Below, in pieces: positions 37,675-44,495 of a stretch of DNA of 44,495 nucleotides (within the stretch, counting starts at the first letter, position 1; each line of letters opens with the position of its first letter). Source of the stretch: CAZFPA01 sp964520975 (lineage in GTDB: Bacteria; Bacillota; Negativicutes; Selenomonadales; Selenomonadaceae); assembly GCA_964520975.1 (NCBI GenBank), contig CAZFPA010000014.1:1-44495 (forward strand). Direction: 5' to 3'. The notes beneath the pieces are model-generated. The model was not told where the DNA came from and ran no database searches. It saw only the letters and a list, made by a program, of their open reading frames with translations. A program made the translations under genes and the position numbers.

Positions 37675-39321
37675 ATGAAACATACAAAGCCTATTTATAC
37701 AATTGGTCATCGCAATCCGGATACTGACTCGATCTGCTCAGCCATTGGCTACGCGCATCTGAAGCAGGCCATGGGAGTGAATGCGGTACCAGCCAGAGCC
37801 GGTCAGATCAACGCTGAAACGAAATTTGCTCTCGAGCATTTCCGTACCGAGGCCCCGCTGCTCATTACCGATCTCTATCCGCGTGTTAAGGATATCACGC
37901 TGGACTGCAAGATCGTTGTAAAGGCAACGGACAGCCTGCGTCACCTGGGCGCAGTCATGCGGGAAAATGACCTCAAATCCGTACCGGTTGTCGATGGTTC
38001 GGAAAAGCTGGTCGGAATTGTCACCGTGAGCGATCTGGCGCAGCGCTATTTCAAGGAGCTCAGCATGCAGAACCTGGCGGAGGCCGGAATCAGCTATCGT
38101 GACATCATCAATGTCATCGACGGTGAGGTGCTCGTGAGTGGTGACGAGGGCGCAGAGGCCAAGGGCAATGTGCGTATTGCCGCTGGCAGCGCGCACATGA
38201 TCAAGGATGTTATTCGGGAAGGCGACATCGTGCTCGTTGGCGATCGTGAAGACAGTGCGCTGCAGAACTGCCTGGCGCAGAACATCGCCTGCCTCATCAT
38301 CACGGGCAGCGGCCGTGTACCGGCGGATATCATCGAAACCGCGGAAAAGGCGCAGCTCCTCATCGTGAGCACGCCGTATGATACCTATACCTGCGCGCGC
38401 CTGATCAATCAGTGCGTACCGGTCAGCCGTATCATGCAGACCAGCCTCATCTCGTTCAAGCCGCTGGACCTGCTCAGCGATATCAAGGGCAAGATGGCTG
38501 AGAGCAAGTTCCGTAACTATCCGGTTGTGGAGAACGACAAGCTCGTCGGACTTGTGAGCCGTGATCAGCTCATGGTTCCGGAGCGCGAGCGCGTGATCCT
38601 CATGGATCATAATGAGCGCGGCCAGGCCGTTGAGGGCATCGAAGAGGCACAGATCCTCGAGATCATCGATCATCATCGTCTGGGCGGCATTCAGACCAGC
38701 GAGCCGATTTTCACCCGTCAGGAGCCGGTAGGCTGCACCTCGACCATCGTAGCGAATATGCACTGGCATCGCAATGTTGAGATTCCGGCATCGGTTGCCG
38801 GGCTGTTGCTTTCGGCCATCATTTCCGATACGGTGCTCTTCAAGTCACCGACCTGTACGGAATACGACAAGCAGACGGCCGAAAAGCTTGCGGAGATTGC
38901 CGGTGTAGACCTCAAGGAATACGGCATGGCCATGCTCAAGGCTGGTTCCGGCATCGGCGATATGACGCCGGCCGAGATTGCCAAGAATGATCTCAAGGAA
39001 TTCCAGATCGGCGACTATCGTGTGATTGTCAGCCAGATTTCGGTTATGGACACGGAAGAGGTCATGGCCTTGAAGGATGAGCTCATCAAGAGCATGAACA
39101 CCATCTGCCAGAAGGAAGGCTTTGATATGAGCCTCGTGATGGTTACGGACATCATCGATGAGAGCACGCAGCTTCTCTTCACGGGTTCGCCGAAGACCCT
39201 TATCGGCGAGGCCTTCCAGCAGGATGCCAGCGGCAATTCCATCTATCTGCCGGGTGTCATGTCGCGTAAGAAGCAGATTATCCCGCCACTTTCTGAGGCG
39301 GTCAAGCGCATCAAGAACTGA
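37675..39321 (+). CDS. ppaC: Manganese-dependent inorganic pyrophosphatase with CBS-DRTGG insert
   Basis: The gene encodes 548 aa from ATG 37675, ten bases after AGGAGGG; the TTG at 37669 is too close. It is a family II (DHH) pyrophosphatase: GHRNPDTDSICSAIGYAHLK (in part) with metal ligands, IIDHHRLGG, and the C-terminal DHHA2 end with RKKQIIPPLSEA. Residues 70-300 are a regulatory insert made of two CBS halves (LKSVPVVDGSEKLVGIVTVSDL; FRNYPVVENDKLVGLVSRDQL, each in part) and a DRTGG domain between. In relatives AMP/ADP inhibit and ATP or diadenosine polyphosphates activate through this insert. It removes PPi made by biosynthesis. Confidence 0.96.
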   Translation: MKHTKPIYTIGHRNPDTDSICSAIGYAHLKQAMGVNAVPARAGQINAETKFALEHFRTEAPLLITDLYPRVKDITLDCKIVVKATDSLRHLGAVMRENDLKSVPVVDGSEKLVGIVTVSDLAQRYFKELSMQNLAEAGISYRDIINVIDGEVLVSGDEGAEAKGNVRIAAGSAHMIKDVIREGDIVLVGDREDSALQNCLAQNIACLIITGSGRVPADIIETAEKAQLLIVSTPYDTYTCARLINQCVPVSRIMQTSLISFKPLDLLSDIKGKMAESKFRNYPVVENDKLVGLVSRDQLMVPERERVILMDHNERGQAVEGIEEAQILEIIDHHRLGGIQTSEPIFTRQEPVGCTSTIVANMHWHRNVEIPASVAGLLLSAIISDTVLFKSPTCTEYDKQTAEKLAEIAGVDLKEYGMAMLKAGSGIGDMTPAEIAKNDLKEFQIGDYRVIVSQISVMDTEEVMALKDELIKSMNTICQKEGFDMSLVMVTDIIDESTQLLFTGSPKTLIGEAFQQDASGNSIYLPGVMSRKKQIIPPLSEAVKRIKN

Positions 39322-39339
39322 TGTCATAAAGCATGCGGG

Positions 39340-39374
39340 GGCTGTTGCAGAACATATCTGCAGCAGCCTTTTCT
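39340..39374 (+). terminator. Terminator after ppaC
   Basis: GGCTGTTGCAG (39340-39350) pairs with CTGCAGCAGCC (39358-39368) with one G-T pair, followed by TTTTCTTG. It overlaps the longer, rejected pcrA start at 39333. Confidence 0.85.
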
Positions 39375-39413
39375 TGCGGGAAAATTATTGGATTGGATTT
39401 TGGGAGGATAAAC

Positions 39414-41714
39414 TTGGATATTTTTACAGGACTGAATCCGGCGCAGAAGGCGGCGGTTGAACATTTGGAAGGGCCTCTGCTCATCATGGCAGGCGCCGGC
39501 TCGGGAAAAACGAAGGTACTGACCTGCCGTATTGCAAATCTGCTGGCACATGATGTACCACCTTACAGCATACTCGCCATCACCTTCACGAATAAGGCGG
39601 CGGCTGAGATGCGCGAGCGTGTCGATCGCATGATCGGCAGCCAGGCAAAGGATGTCTGGCTCAGCACGTTCCATTCTTTTTGTGCGCGGTTTTTGCGCCG
39701 TGAGATTGAGGCTACGGAGCTTTACAAAAAGAATTTTGTCATCTACGATTCCAGCGATTCACAGAATGTCATCAAGAGCTGCCTGAAGGAGCTCAATCTT
39801 GACGATAAGCAGTACGCCCCGAATGCCGTACAGGGAGCAATCTCCAATGCGAAGAATATGCTCATGGGGCCCCGGGCCTTTGAACGCGAGGCCGAAACCT
39901 TTTTCCAGAAAAAACTGGCAGAGGTCTATAAGCTCTACGCACAAAAGCTGCGCCTGAACAACGCACTGGACTTCGATGACCTGCTCATGGTCTCGGTCAT
40001 GCTGCTTGAGGAGCACGAGGATATCCGCACGAAATACCAGCGCCGCTTCCGCTATGTGCTGGTCGATGAGTATCAGGATACCAATGGAGCCCAGTATCAG
40101 CTCACGAAGCTTTTGGCTGCGGGCTACAAGAACCTCTGCGTGGTCGGTGACGCGGACCAGTCCATCTATGGCTGGCGCGGTGCGGATATCCGCAACATCA
40201 TGGACTTCGAGAAGGACTATCCCGATGCCAAGACCATCAAGCTGGAACAGAACTATCGCTCGACCAAGAATATCCTGGCCGCGGCCAATGCGGTCATTGA
40301 GAATAACCAGAACCGCAAGCCCAAGGAGCTTTGGACCGAAAATGCCGAGGGGGAGAAGATCACTTCCTATCTGGCCAACGATGAGCGCGACGAGGCGAAC
40401 TTCATCGCTACGACCATCACGAAGCAGAAAACCATCTTCAATGCCTCCTATGGCGATATGGCCATCCTCTACCGCACGAATGCCCAGTCCCGTATCCTGG
40501 AGGAAGGCTTCATGCGGGCCGGCATTCCGTACACGATGGTCGGCGGCCTGAAATTCTATGACCGCAAGGAAATCAAGGATACCATCGCCTATCTGCGCGT
40601 GGTGTTCAATCCGCTCGACAGCGTGAGCCTGCTGCGCATCATCAATATGCCGAAGCGCGGTCTCGGCGAGACGACGATGAACAAACTCATGGTCTATGCC
40701 ATCGAGCAGGAAATGAGCCTCTTCGATGTGATCTCGAGTCCGGATATCCTGGCTCAGGTGCCGGGCATCACGGCCCGGGTGAAGAAGCCATTGGAGCTGT
40801 TTACCACCTTCATTTTCAACCTCATCGGCTATCAGGACAACATGAGTCTGCCGGATCTCATCGAGCATGTGCTGCAGGAGTCCGGCTATACAGCGGAGCT
40901 CGAGCGCGAGAAAAAGCCGGAAAACGAATCCCGGCTGGAAAACCTCAAGGAGTTCGTGGGCGTGGCCAAGGACTTTGAAAAGAGCGGAGAGATACCGAAT
41001 CTGGAGAACTTCCTGAGCCATATTTCGCTCATTTCGGATATCGATAACGCGGACCTCGATGAGGAACGTGTCACGCTCATGACACTGCATTCGGCCAAGG
41101 GGCTCGAATTCCCAATCGTGTTTATGGCAGGCATGGAGGAGGGGCTTTTCCCGCATTCGCGCACGCTCATGGACGAGGCACAGATCGAGGAAGAGCGCCG
41201 TACCTGCTATGTGGGCATCACGCGGGCCCAGCGCAAGCTTTATATGACCTATGCCCGCAGCCGTACCATCTATGGCCGCAGTGCCAGCTATGAGCCTTCG
41301 CGCTTTTTGGCAGAGATACCGGATGAGTACATGGAACGGCTTGTTGTCCGGCAGAATGCCTACGGCTTTGCCAATTCCGCCGTCGTGGAGCAGCGCGGCT
41401 ACGGTGCGCCTTTCCGCCCTTCGCTCAATCAGATGGGCAATGGGCAGCGCTTTGGGCAAGGCAAGCCGCAGTCGGCGGCGCAGGCACTGGCTTCTCTGCA
41501 TACGCAGGGCGTGCAGCCGGCGGCGGGCGGTGTCATCCGTCCGGATACCAATGTGAAATGGAAGGCCGGCGACAAGGCCCGTCACGGCAAATGGGGCATC
41601 GGCACCGTGGTCTCTGTCAAGGGCAGCGGTGAAGAGGTTGAGCTCAAGATTGCCTTCCCGGGAGAGGGCGTCAAGGGACTCATGCAGAAATATGCCCCGA
41701 TCGAAAAGGTCTGA
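39414..41714 (+). CDS. pcrA: ATP-dependent DNA helicase PcrA/UvrD
   Basis: The gene encodes 766 aa from TTG 39414 (MDIFTGLNPAQ), six bases after GGGAGGA. It is a superfamily 1A helicase: Q motif LNPAQKAAV, Walker A MAGAGSGKT (residues 25-33), ITFTNKAAAEMRER, Walker B VDEYQDTN, GDADQSIYGWRGAD, LEQNYRS, and motif VI YVGITRAQRKLYM. The C-terminal end (WKAGDKARHGKWGIGTVV) is the Tudor-like domain that binds RNA polymerase. It works in repair and in removing stalled complexes. Directly upstream of ligA, as usual in Firmicutes. Confidence 0.97.
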   Translation: MDIFTGLNPAQKAAVEHLEGPLLIMAGAGSGKTKVLTCRIANLLAHDVPPYSILAITFTNKAAAEMRERVDRMIGSQAKDVWLSTFHSFCARFLRREIEATELYKKNFVIYDSSDSQNVIKSCLKELNLDDKQYAPNAVQGAISNAKNMLMGPRAFEREAETFFQKKLAEVYKLYAQKLRLNNALDFDDLLMVSVMLLEEHEDIRTKYQRRFRYVLVDEYQDTNGAQYQLTKLLAAGYKNLCVVGDADQSIYGWRGADIRNIMDFEKDYPDAKTIKLEQNYRSTKNILAAANAVIENNQNRKPKELWTENAEGEKITSYLANDERDEANFIATTITKQKTIFNASYGDMAILYRTNAQSRILEEGFMRAGIPYTMVGGLKFYDRKEIKDTIAYLRVVFNPLDSVSLLRIINMPKRGLGETTMNKLMVYAIEQEMSLFDVISSPDILAQVPGITARVKKPLELFTTFIFNLIGYQDNMSLPDLIEHVLQESGYTAELEREKKPENESRLENLKEFVGVAKDFEKSGEIPNLENFLSHISLISDIDNADLDEERVTLMTLHSAKGLEFPIVFMAGMEEGLFPHSRTLMDEAQIEEERRTCYVGITRAQRKLYMTYARSRTIYGRSASYEPSRFLAEIPDEYMERLVVRQNAYGFANSAVVEQRGYGAPFRPSLNQMGNGQRFGQGKPQSAAQALASLHTQGVQPAAGGVIRPDTNVKWKAGDKARHGKWGIGTVVSVKGSGEEVELKIAFPGEGVKGLMQKYAPIEKV

Positions 41715-41738
41715 TCCGCAAGAAGGGGAGGAAACCCT

Positions 41739-43769
41739 ATGGATATCAAGGAAATAAAAAAAGAACTGGCGGCTCTGCGCAAGGAGATCCGCTATCATAA
41801 TAACCGTTACTACAATGATGATAATCCTGAAATCACGGACTATGAATACGACCAGCTCATGCTGCGCCTGAAGGCAATTGAAAAGGAATATCCGGAGCTC
41901 ATCACCAAGACCTCGCCCACGCAGCAGGTGGGCGGCACCGCGAAGCGGGAGGCAGGGGTTCTCGTCCGGCATGACGTGCCCATGCTGTCACTGCAGGATG
42001 TTTTTTCCAAGGAAGAGATCATGGAATTCGTGACGGCCATGCAGGAAGATCTTGAAGCTCCGGAATTCGTCGTCGAGGAAAAGATCGACGGCCTTTCGAT
42101 GGCACTGCGCTATGAAAACGGTGAACTCGTGCGGGCCATTACCCGCGGCGACGGTATTCTGCAGGGTGAGGATGTGACGGAGAATGCCCGAGTCATCCGG
42201 GATGTGAAGAAAAAGCTCAAGGACCCGCTGGAATACTTTGAGATTCGCGGCGAGGTCTACATGAGCCGGGAGGCCTTTGCGGCAGTGAATGAGCGGCAGG
42301 AACTGCTGGGCCTCAAGCCCTTTGCCAATCCGCGCAATTGTGCGGCCGGAACGCTGCGGCAGCTCGACAGCCGCATCACGAAGGAGCGCAGCCTGTCGCT
42401 GTTCATCTTCAACCTGCAGACAGCCCGGGGCTATGACTTCCATTCCCATACGGAAGCCTATGATTTCATGAAGAAGCAGGGCATCAAGGTCATCCATAAC
42501 TATCAGGTCTGTCACACGGCTGAGGAAGTCTGGCAGGCCATCCAGGCCATTGGCGAATCGCGGGGCGAGCTGCCCTACGATATCGATGGAGCCGTCGTGA
42601 AGCTCAACAGCTTTGCCCAGCGGGAGCAGCTCGGCGCGACCTCCAAGGTGCCGCGCTGGGCCGTGGCCTATAAATACCCGCCGGAGGAAAAGGAAACCCG
42701 TCTGCGGGCCATTGAGCTTTCCGTCGGGCGCACGGGCCGTATCACGCCGACGGCGGTCTTTGATTCCGTGCGGCTTTGCGGTACGAGTGTGGAACGCGCA
42801 ACCCTGCACAATCAGGACTTCATTGATGGGCTGGATGTGCGCATCGGTGATCTCGTCCGGGTCTATAAATCCGGAGAAATCATCCCGAAAATCCGTGCTG
42901 TGGTCAAGGAAGCCCGCCCGGCGGGCACGGAACCCTTCCGTATCGGAGATACCTGTCCGGTCTGCGGTGCCAGGGCCGTGCGGGAGGAGAATACCGCGGA
43001 CATCCGCTGTACGAACCCCGGCTGTCCGGCGCAGCTTGAAAACCATATCATCAATTTCGTGAGCCGCAGTGCCATGGACATCAAGGGCTTTGGTGCGGCC
43101 TATATCCGGAGCCTCATTGAAAAGGGCTTCCTTCACGATATTGCGGATATCTACGCGTTGTCGGACCAGCGGGACGAGCTCATCCGCGAGGGCATCATCG
43201 GCAAGGAAAAGAATACGGACAAGCTGCTGGAGGCTATTGAGAAATCGAAGCAGAATGAGCCGCAGCAGCTGCTGACCGGCCTGGGTATTTCGGGCATCGG
43301 CAAGGCGGCAGCGCGTGAGCTCATGCTGCATTTCGGTTCGCTGGAAAAGCTGGCCGCCGCCTCGCAGGAGGAAATACTGGAAGTGCGGGATATCGGCGCA
43401 ATCAGCGCGGAGGCCATTCGGAGCTACTTTGCCGATGGCAAGACGAAGGACCTCATGACGCGGCTGGCGGCGGCCGGCGTGAACATGGTGCTGCAGGACA
43501 GCGGTATCCTTGATGACCGCCTGCAGGATAAGAGCTTTGTCATCACGGGTACATTGCCGACCCTTGGCCGCAAGGAGGCCGCGGCCCTCATCGAGGCGCA
43601 TGGCGGCAGGGTGGCGGGCAGTGTCTCCAGCAAGACGGACTACCTGCTGGCCGGTGAGGCCGCGGGCAGTAAGCTCAAAAAGGCGCAGGAGCTCGGCATC
43701 ACGATTCTCTCCGAGGCGGAGCTTTTGTCCATGACGGCGTCAACTGAAAAGTATGGGGCAGAGAAATAA
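41739..43769 (+). CDS. ligA: NAD-dependent DNA ligase
   Basis: The gene encodes 676 aa from ATG 41739, with GGGGAGGAAA upstream. Domain order is complete: Ia (residues 1-65, YYNDDNPEITDYEYD for NAD), the adenylation domain with Lys115 in EEKIDGLS, OB-fold, four-cysteine zinc finger (CPVCGARAV...CTNPGCPAQ), helix-hairpin-helix repeats and a C-terminal BRCT domain (FVITGTLPTLGRKEA). It seals nicks with NAD as AMP donor. The only ligase in the window. Confidence 0.98.
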   Translation: MDIKEIKKELAALRKEIRYHNNRYYNDDNPEITDYEYDQLMLRLKAIEKEYPELITKTSPTQQVGGTAKREAGVLVRHDVPMLSLQDVFSKEEIMEFVTAMQEDLEAPEFVVEEKIDGLSMALRYENGELVRAITRGDGILQGEDVTENARVIRDVKKKLKDPLEYFEIRGEVYMSREAFAAVNERQELLGLKPFANPRNCAAGTLRQLDSRITKERSLSLFIFNLQTARGYDFHSHTEAYDFMKKQGIKVIHNYQVCHTAEEVWQAIQAIGESRGELPYDIDGAVVKLNSFAQREQLGATSKVPRWAVAYKYPPEEKETRLRAIELSVGRTGRITPTAVFDSVRLCGTSVERATLHNQDFIDGLDVRIGDLVRVYKSGEIIPKIRAVVKEARPAGTEPFRIGDTCPVCGARAVREENTADIRCTNPGCPAQLENHIINFVSRSAMDIKGFGAAYIRSLIEKGFLHDIADIYALSDQRDELIREGIIGKEKNTDKLLEAIEKSKQNEPQQLLTGLGISGIGKAAARELMLHFGSLEKLAAASQEEILEVRDIGAISAEAIRSYFADGKTKDLMTRLAAAGVNMVLQDSGILDDRLQDKSFVITGTLPTLGRKEAAALIEAHGGRVAGSVSSKTDYLLAGEAAGSKLKKAQELGITILSEAELLSMTASTEKYGAEK

Positions 43770-43778
43770 CCTAAAGTG

Positions 43779-43824
43779 TGATATAATATAGATTGTATTT
43801 TGTAAATCAAGAGGCAAGCCTCTT
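43779..43824 (+). promoter_or_regulatory. Extended -10 promoter and leader hairpin before gatC
   Basis: TGaTATAAT with the hexamer at 43782-43787 and no clear -35. In the leader, AAGAGGC (43809-43815) and GCCTCTT (43818-43824) form a tight hairpin without a following T tract. Confidence 0.5.
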
Positions 43825-43851
43825 CAATAAAAGGCAATGGATGGTGATACC

Positions 43852-44142
43852 ATGAAGGTTACAGAAAAGGATATGGAGAATGTAGCGGTTTTGTCCCGTC
43901 TTTCGATTCCGGAAGCAGAAAAGGGCAAGTACACCCAGCAGCTCAATGAATTTTTGGACTATGTAGACAATCTCAGCGGTGTTCCTACGGATACGATTCA
44001 GCCGATGGCACATGTGCTGCCCATCAAGAATGTATTCCGTGAGGATGTTGTGAAGCCGTCACTGGATCGGGAGCTCGCGCTGTCGAATGCGCCGCTCAAG
44101 GAAGACGGTTATTTCAAAGTACCGAAGATTATCGAGGATTGA
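43852..44142 (+). CDS. gatC: Asp-tRNA(Asn)/Glu-tRNA(Gln) amidotransferase subunit C
   Basis: The gene encodes 96 aa from ATG 43852 (MKVTEKDMENVAVLSRL), with GGTGAT upstream; ATG 43837 adds five residues and is possible. GatC stabilises GatA in the GatCAB complex, which amidates mischarged tRNAs. Pattern: VAVLSRLSI near the N-terminus, FLDYVDNLSGVPTD, and the C-terminal LREDVV-type segment FREDVVKPSLDRE with APLKEDGYFKVPKII, which is typical. It lies 12 bases before gatA. Confidence 0.95.
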   Translation: MKVTEKDMENVAVLSRLSIPEAEKGKYTQQLNEFLDYVDNLSGVPTDTIQPMAHVLPIKNVFREDVVKPSLDRELALSNAPLKEDGYFKVPKIIED

Positions 44143-44154
44143 GGAGGCAGCATT

Positions 44155-44495
44155 GTGAGATTATATGAACAGCCAGCGCATGTCCTCCATGACATGCTCG
44201 TAAATAAAGAAATCACCTCCGTGGAGCTCACGAAGGATGTTCTGGCCCGCATCGACGAGGTAGAAGGCGAGGTCAAGGCCTACCTGACGATTACGCGGGA
44301 TGAAGCCCTGCAGCAGGCCGCCGCTGTGGATGAAAAAATCGGCCGCGGGGAGAGCATTTCCTTCCTGGAGGGCATTCCGGGAGCCATCAAGGACAACATC
44401 TGTACCAAGGGCGTCCGGACTACCTGCGCCTCGAAGATGTTGGAGCATTTCGTTCCGCCCTATGATGCGACGGTAACGGAAAAAATCCAGGCCGG
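44155..44495 (+). CDS. gatA: GatA, glutamyl-tRNA amidotransferase subunit A (partial)
   Basis: The first 113 codons are present from GTG 44155, with GAGGAGG (44141-44147) upstream; the gene runs off the window. The start MRLYEQPAHVLHDMLVNKEI and the segment GIPGAIKDNICTKGVRTTCAS, which holds the first catalytic lysine of the amidase Ser-Ser-Lys triad (the line is split here at 20 residues), identify the subunit. GatA frees ammonia from glutamine for GatB. Expected full length is about 490 aa. Confidence 0.95.
   Translation, partial: MRLYEQPAHVLHDMLVNKEITSVELTKDVLARIDEVEGEVKAYLTITRDEALQQAAAVDEKIGRGESISFLEGIPGAIKDNICTKGVRTTCASKMLEHFVPPYDATVTEKIQA

Noticed and set aside
39759..41972. Minus-strand open frame of 737 codons
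   Set aside because: Mirror frame of pcrA; no recognisable domain.

Overview
The window looks like chromosomal DNA from a diderm Firmicute of the class Negativicutes, most likely near Selenomonas/Mitsuokella (family Selenomonadaceae). This is inferred from gene content, not from a database search. Firmicute-type traits are the gene order tgt-yajC-secD-secF-recJ-relA-(MBL)-hisS-aspS, HemZ, a family II pyrophosphatase with CBS domains, gatCAB and the Rrf2/MerR/Fur regulators. A CptA/EptA-like phosphoethanolamine transferase suits a diderm envelope. Coding DNA is moderately GC-rich, strong AGGAGG-type ribosome sites are common, and many housekeeping genes start with TTG or GTG. No rRNA, tRNA, CRISPR array, transposase or phage gene was seen.

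Region 1 (1-12,300) is the accessory-looking part. The first 52 bases are the 3' end of queA, whose usual partner tgt only begins at 12,362, so about 12.3 kb lies between two genes that are normally adjacent. This interval holds a small double-glycine-leader peptide gene, a secreted DUF3298 protein, an unknown 74-aa protein behind a very long palindromic promoter, a DUF1653 protein, an atypical peptide deformylase, a redox operon (rhodanese lipoprotein, Rrf2 regulator, RclA-like flavoprotein) behind a perfect operator, a fusion of a degenerate NRPS condensation domain with a cyclic-nucleotide-binding domain, a folate operon (folE-folP-folB-folK), a HAD phosphatase, and a divergent MerR / aldo-keto reductase pair.

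Region 2 (12,281-28,080) is the core block. It carries tgt, yajC, 5-formyl-THF cyclo-ligase, a SpoIIE-type phosphatase, a small P-loop protein, secD, secF, recJ, the bifunctional (p)ppGpp enzyme relA, an MBL hydrolase, a Fur-family regulator, hemZ, hisS and aspS. The promoters of tgt and relA share a nearly identical sequence, spacer included, with the promoter of the unknown gene at 1772-1996.

Region 3 (28,126-44,495) is envelope and housekeeping. It carries a WecG/TagA glycosyltransferase, psd-pssA (phosphatidylethanolamine synthesis), a family 2 glycosyltransferase, queD-queE (queuosine precursor, tying back to queA and tgt), a CptA-like phosphoethanolamine transferase, a TtcA-like tRNA thiolase, a methyl-accepting chemotaxis protein, the pyrophosphatase, pcrA-ligA, and gatC with the start of gatA, which runs off the window.

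The best candidates for something undescribed are the condensation-cNMP fusion, the shared promoter-dyad module, the GG-leader peptide, and the Rrf2-operator/RclA/rhodanese operon.
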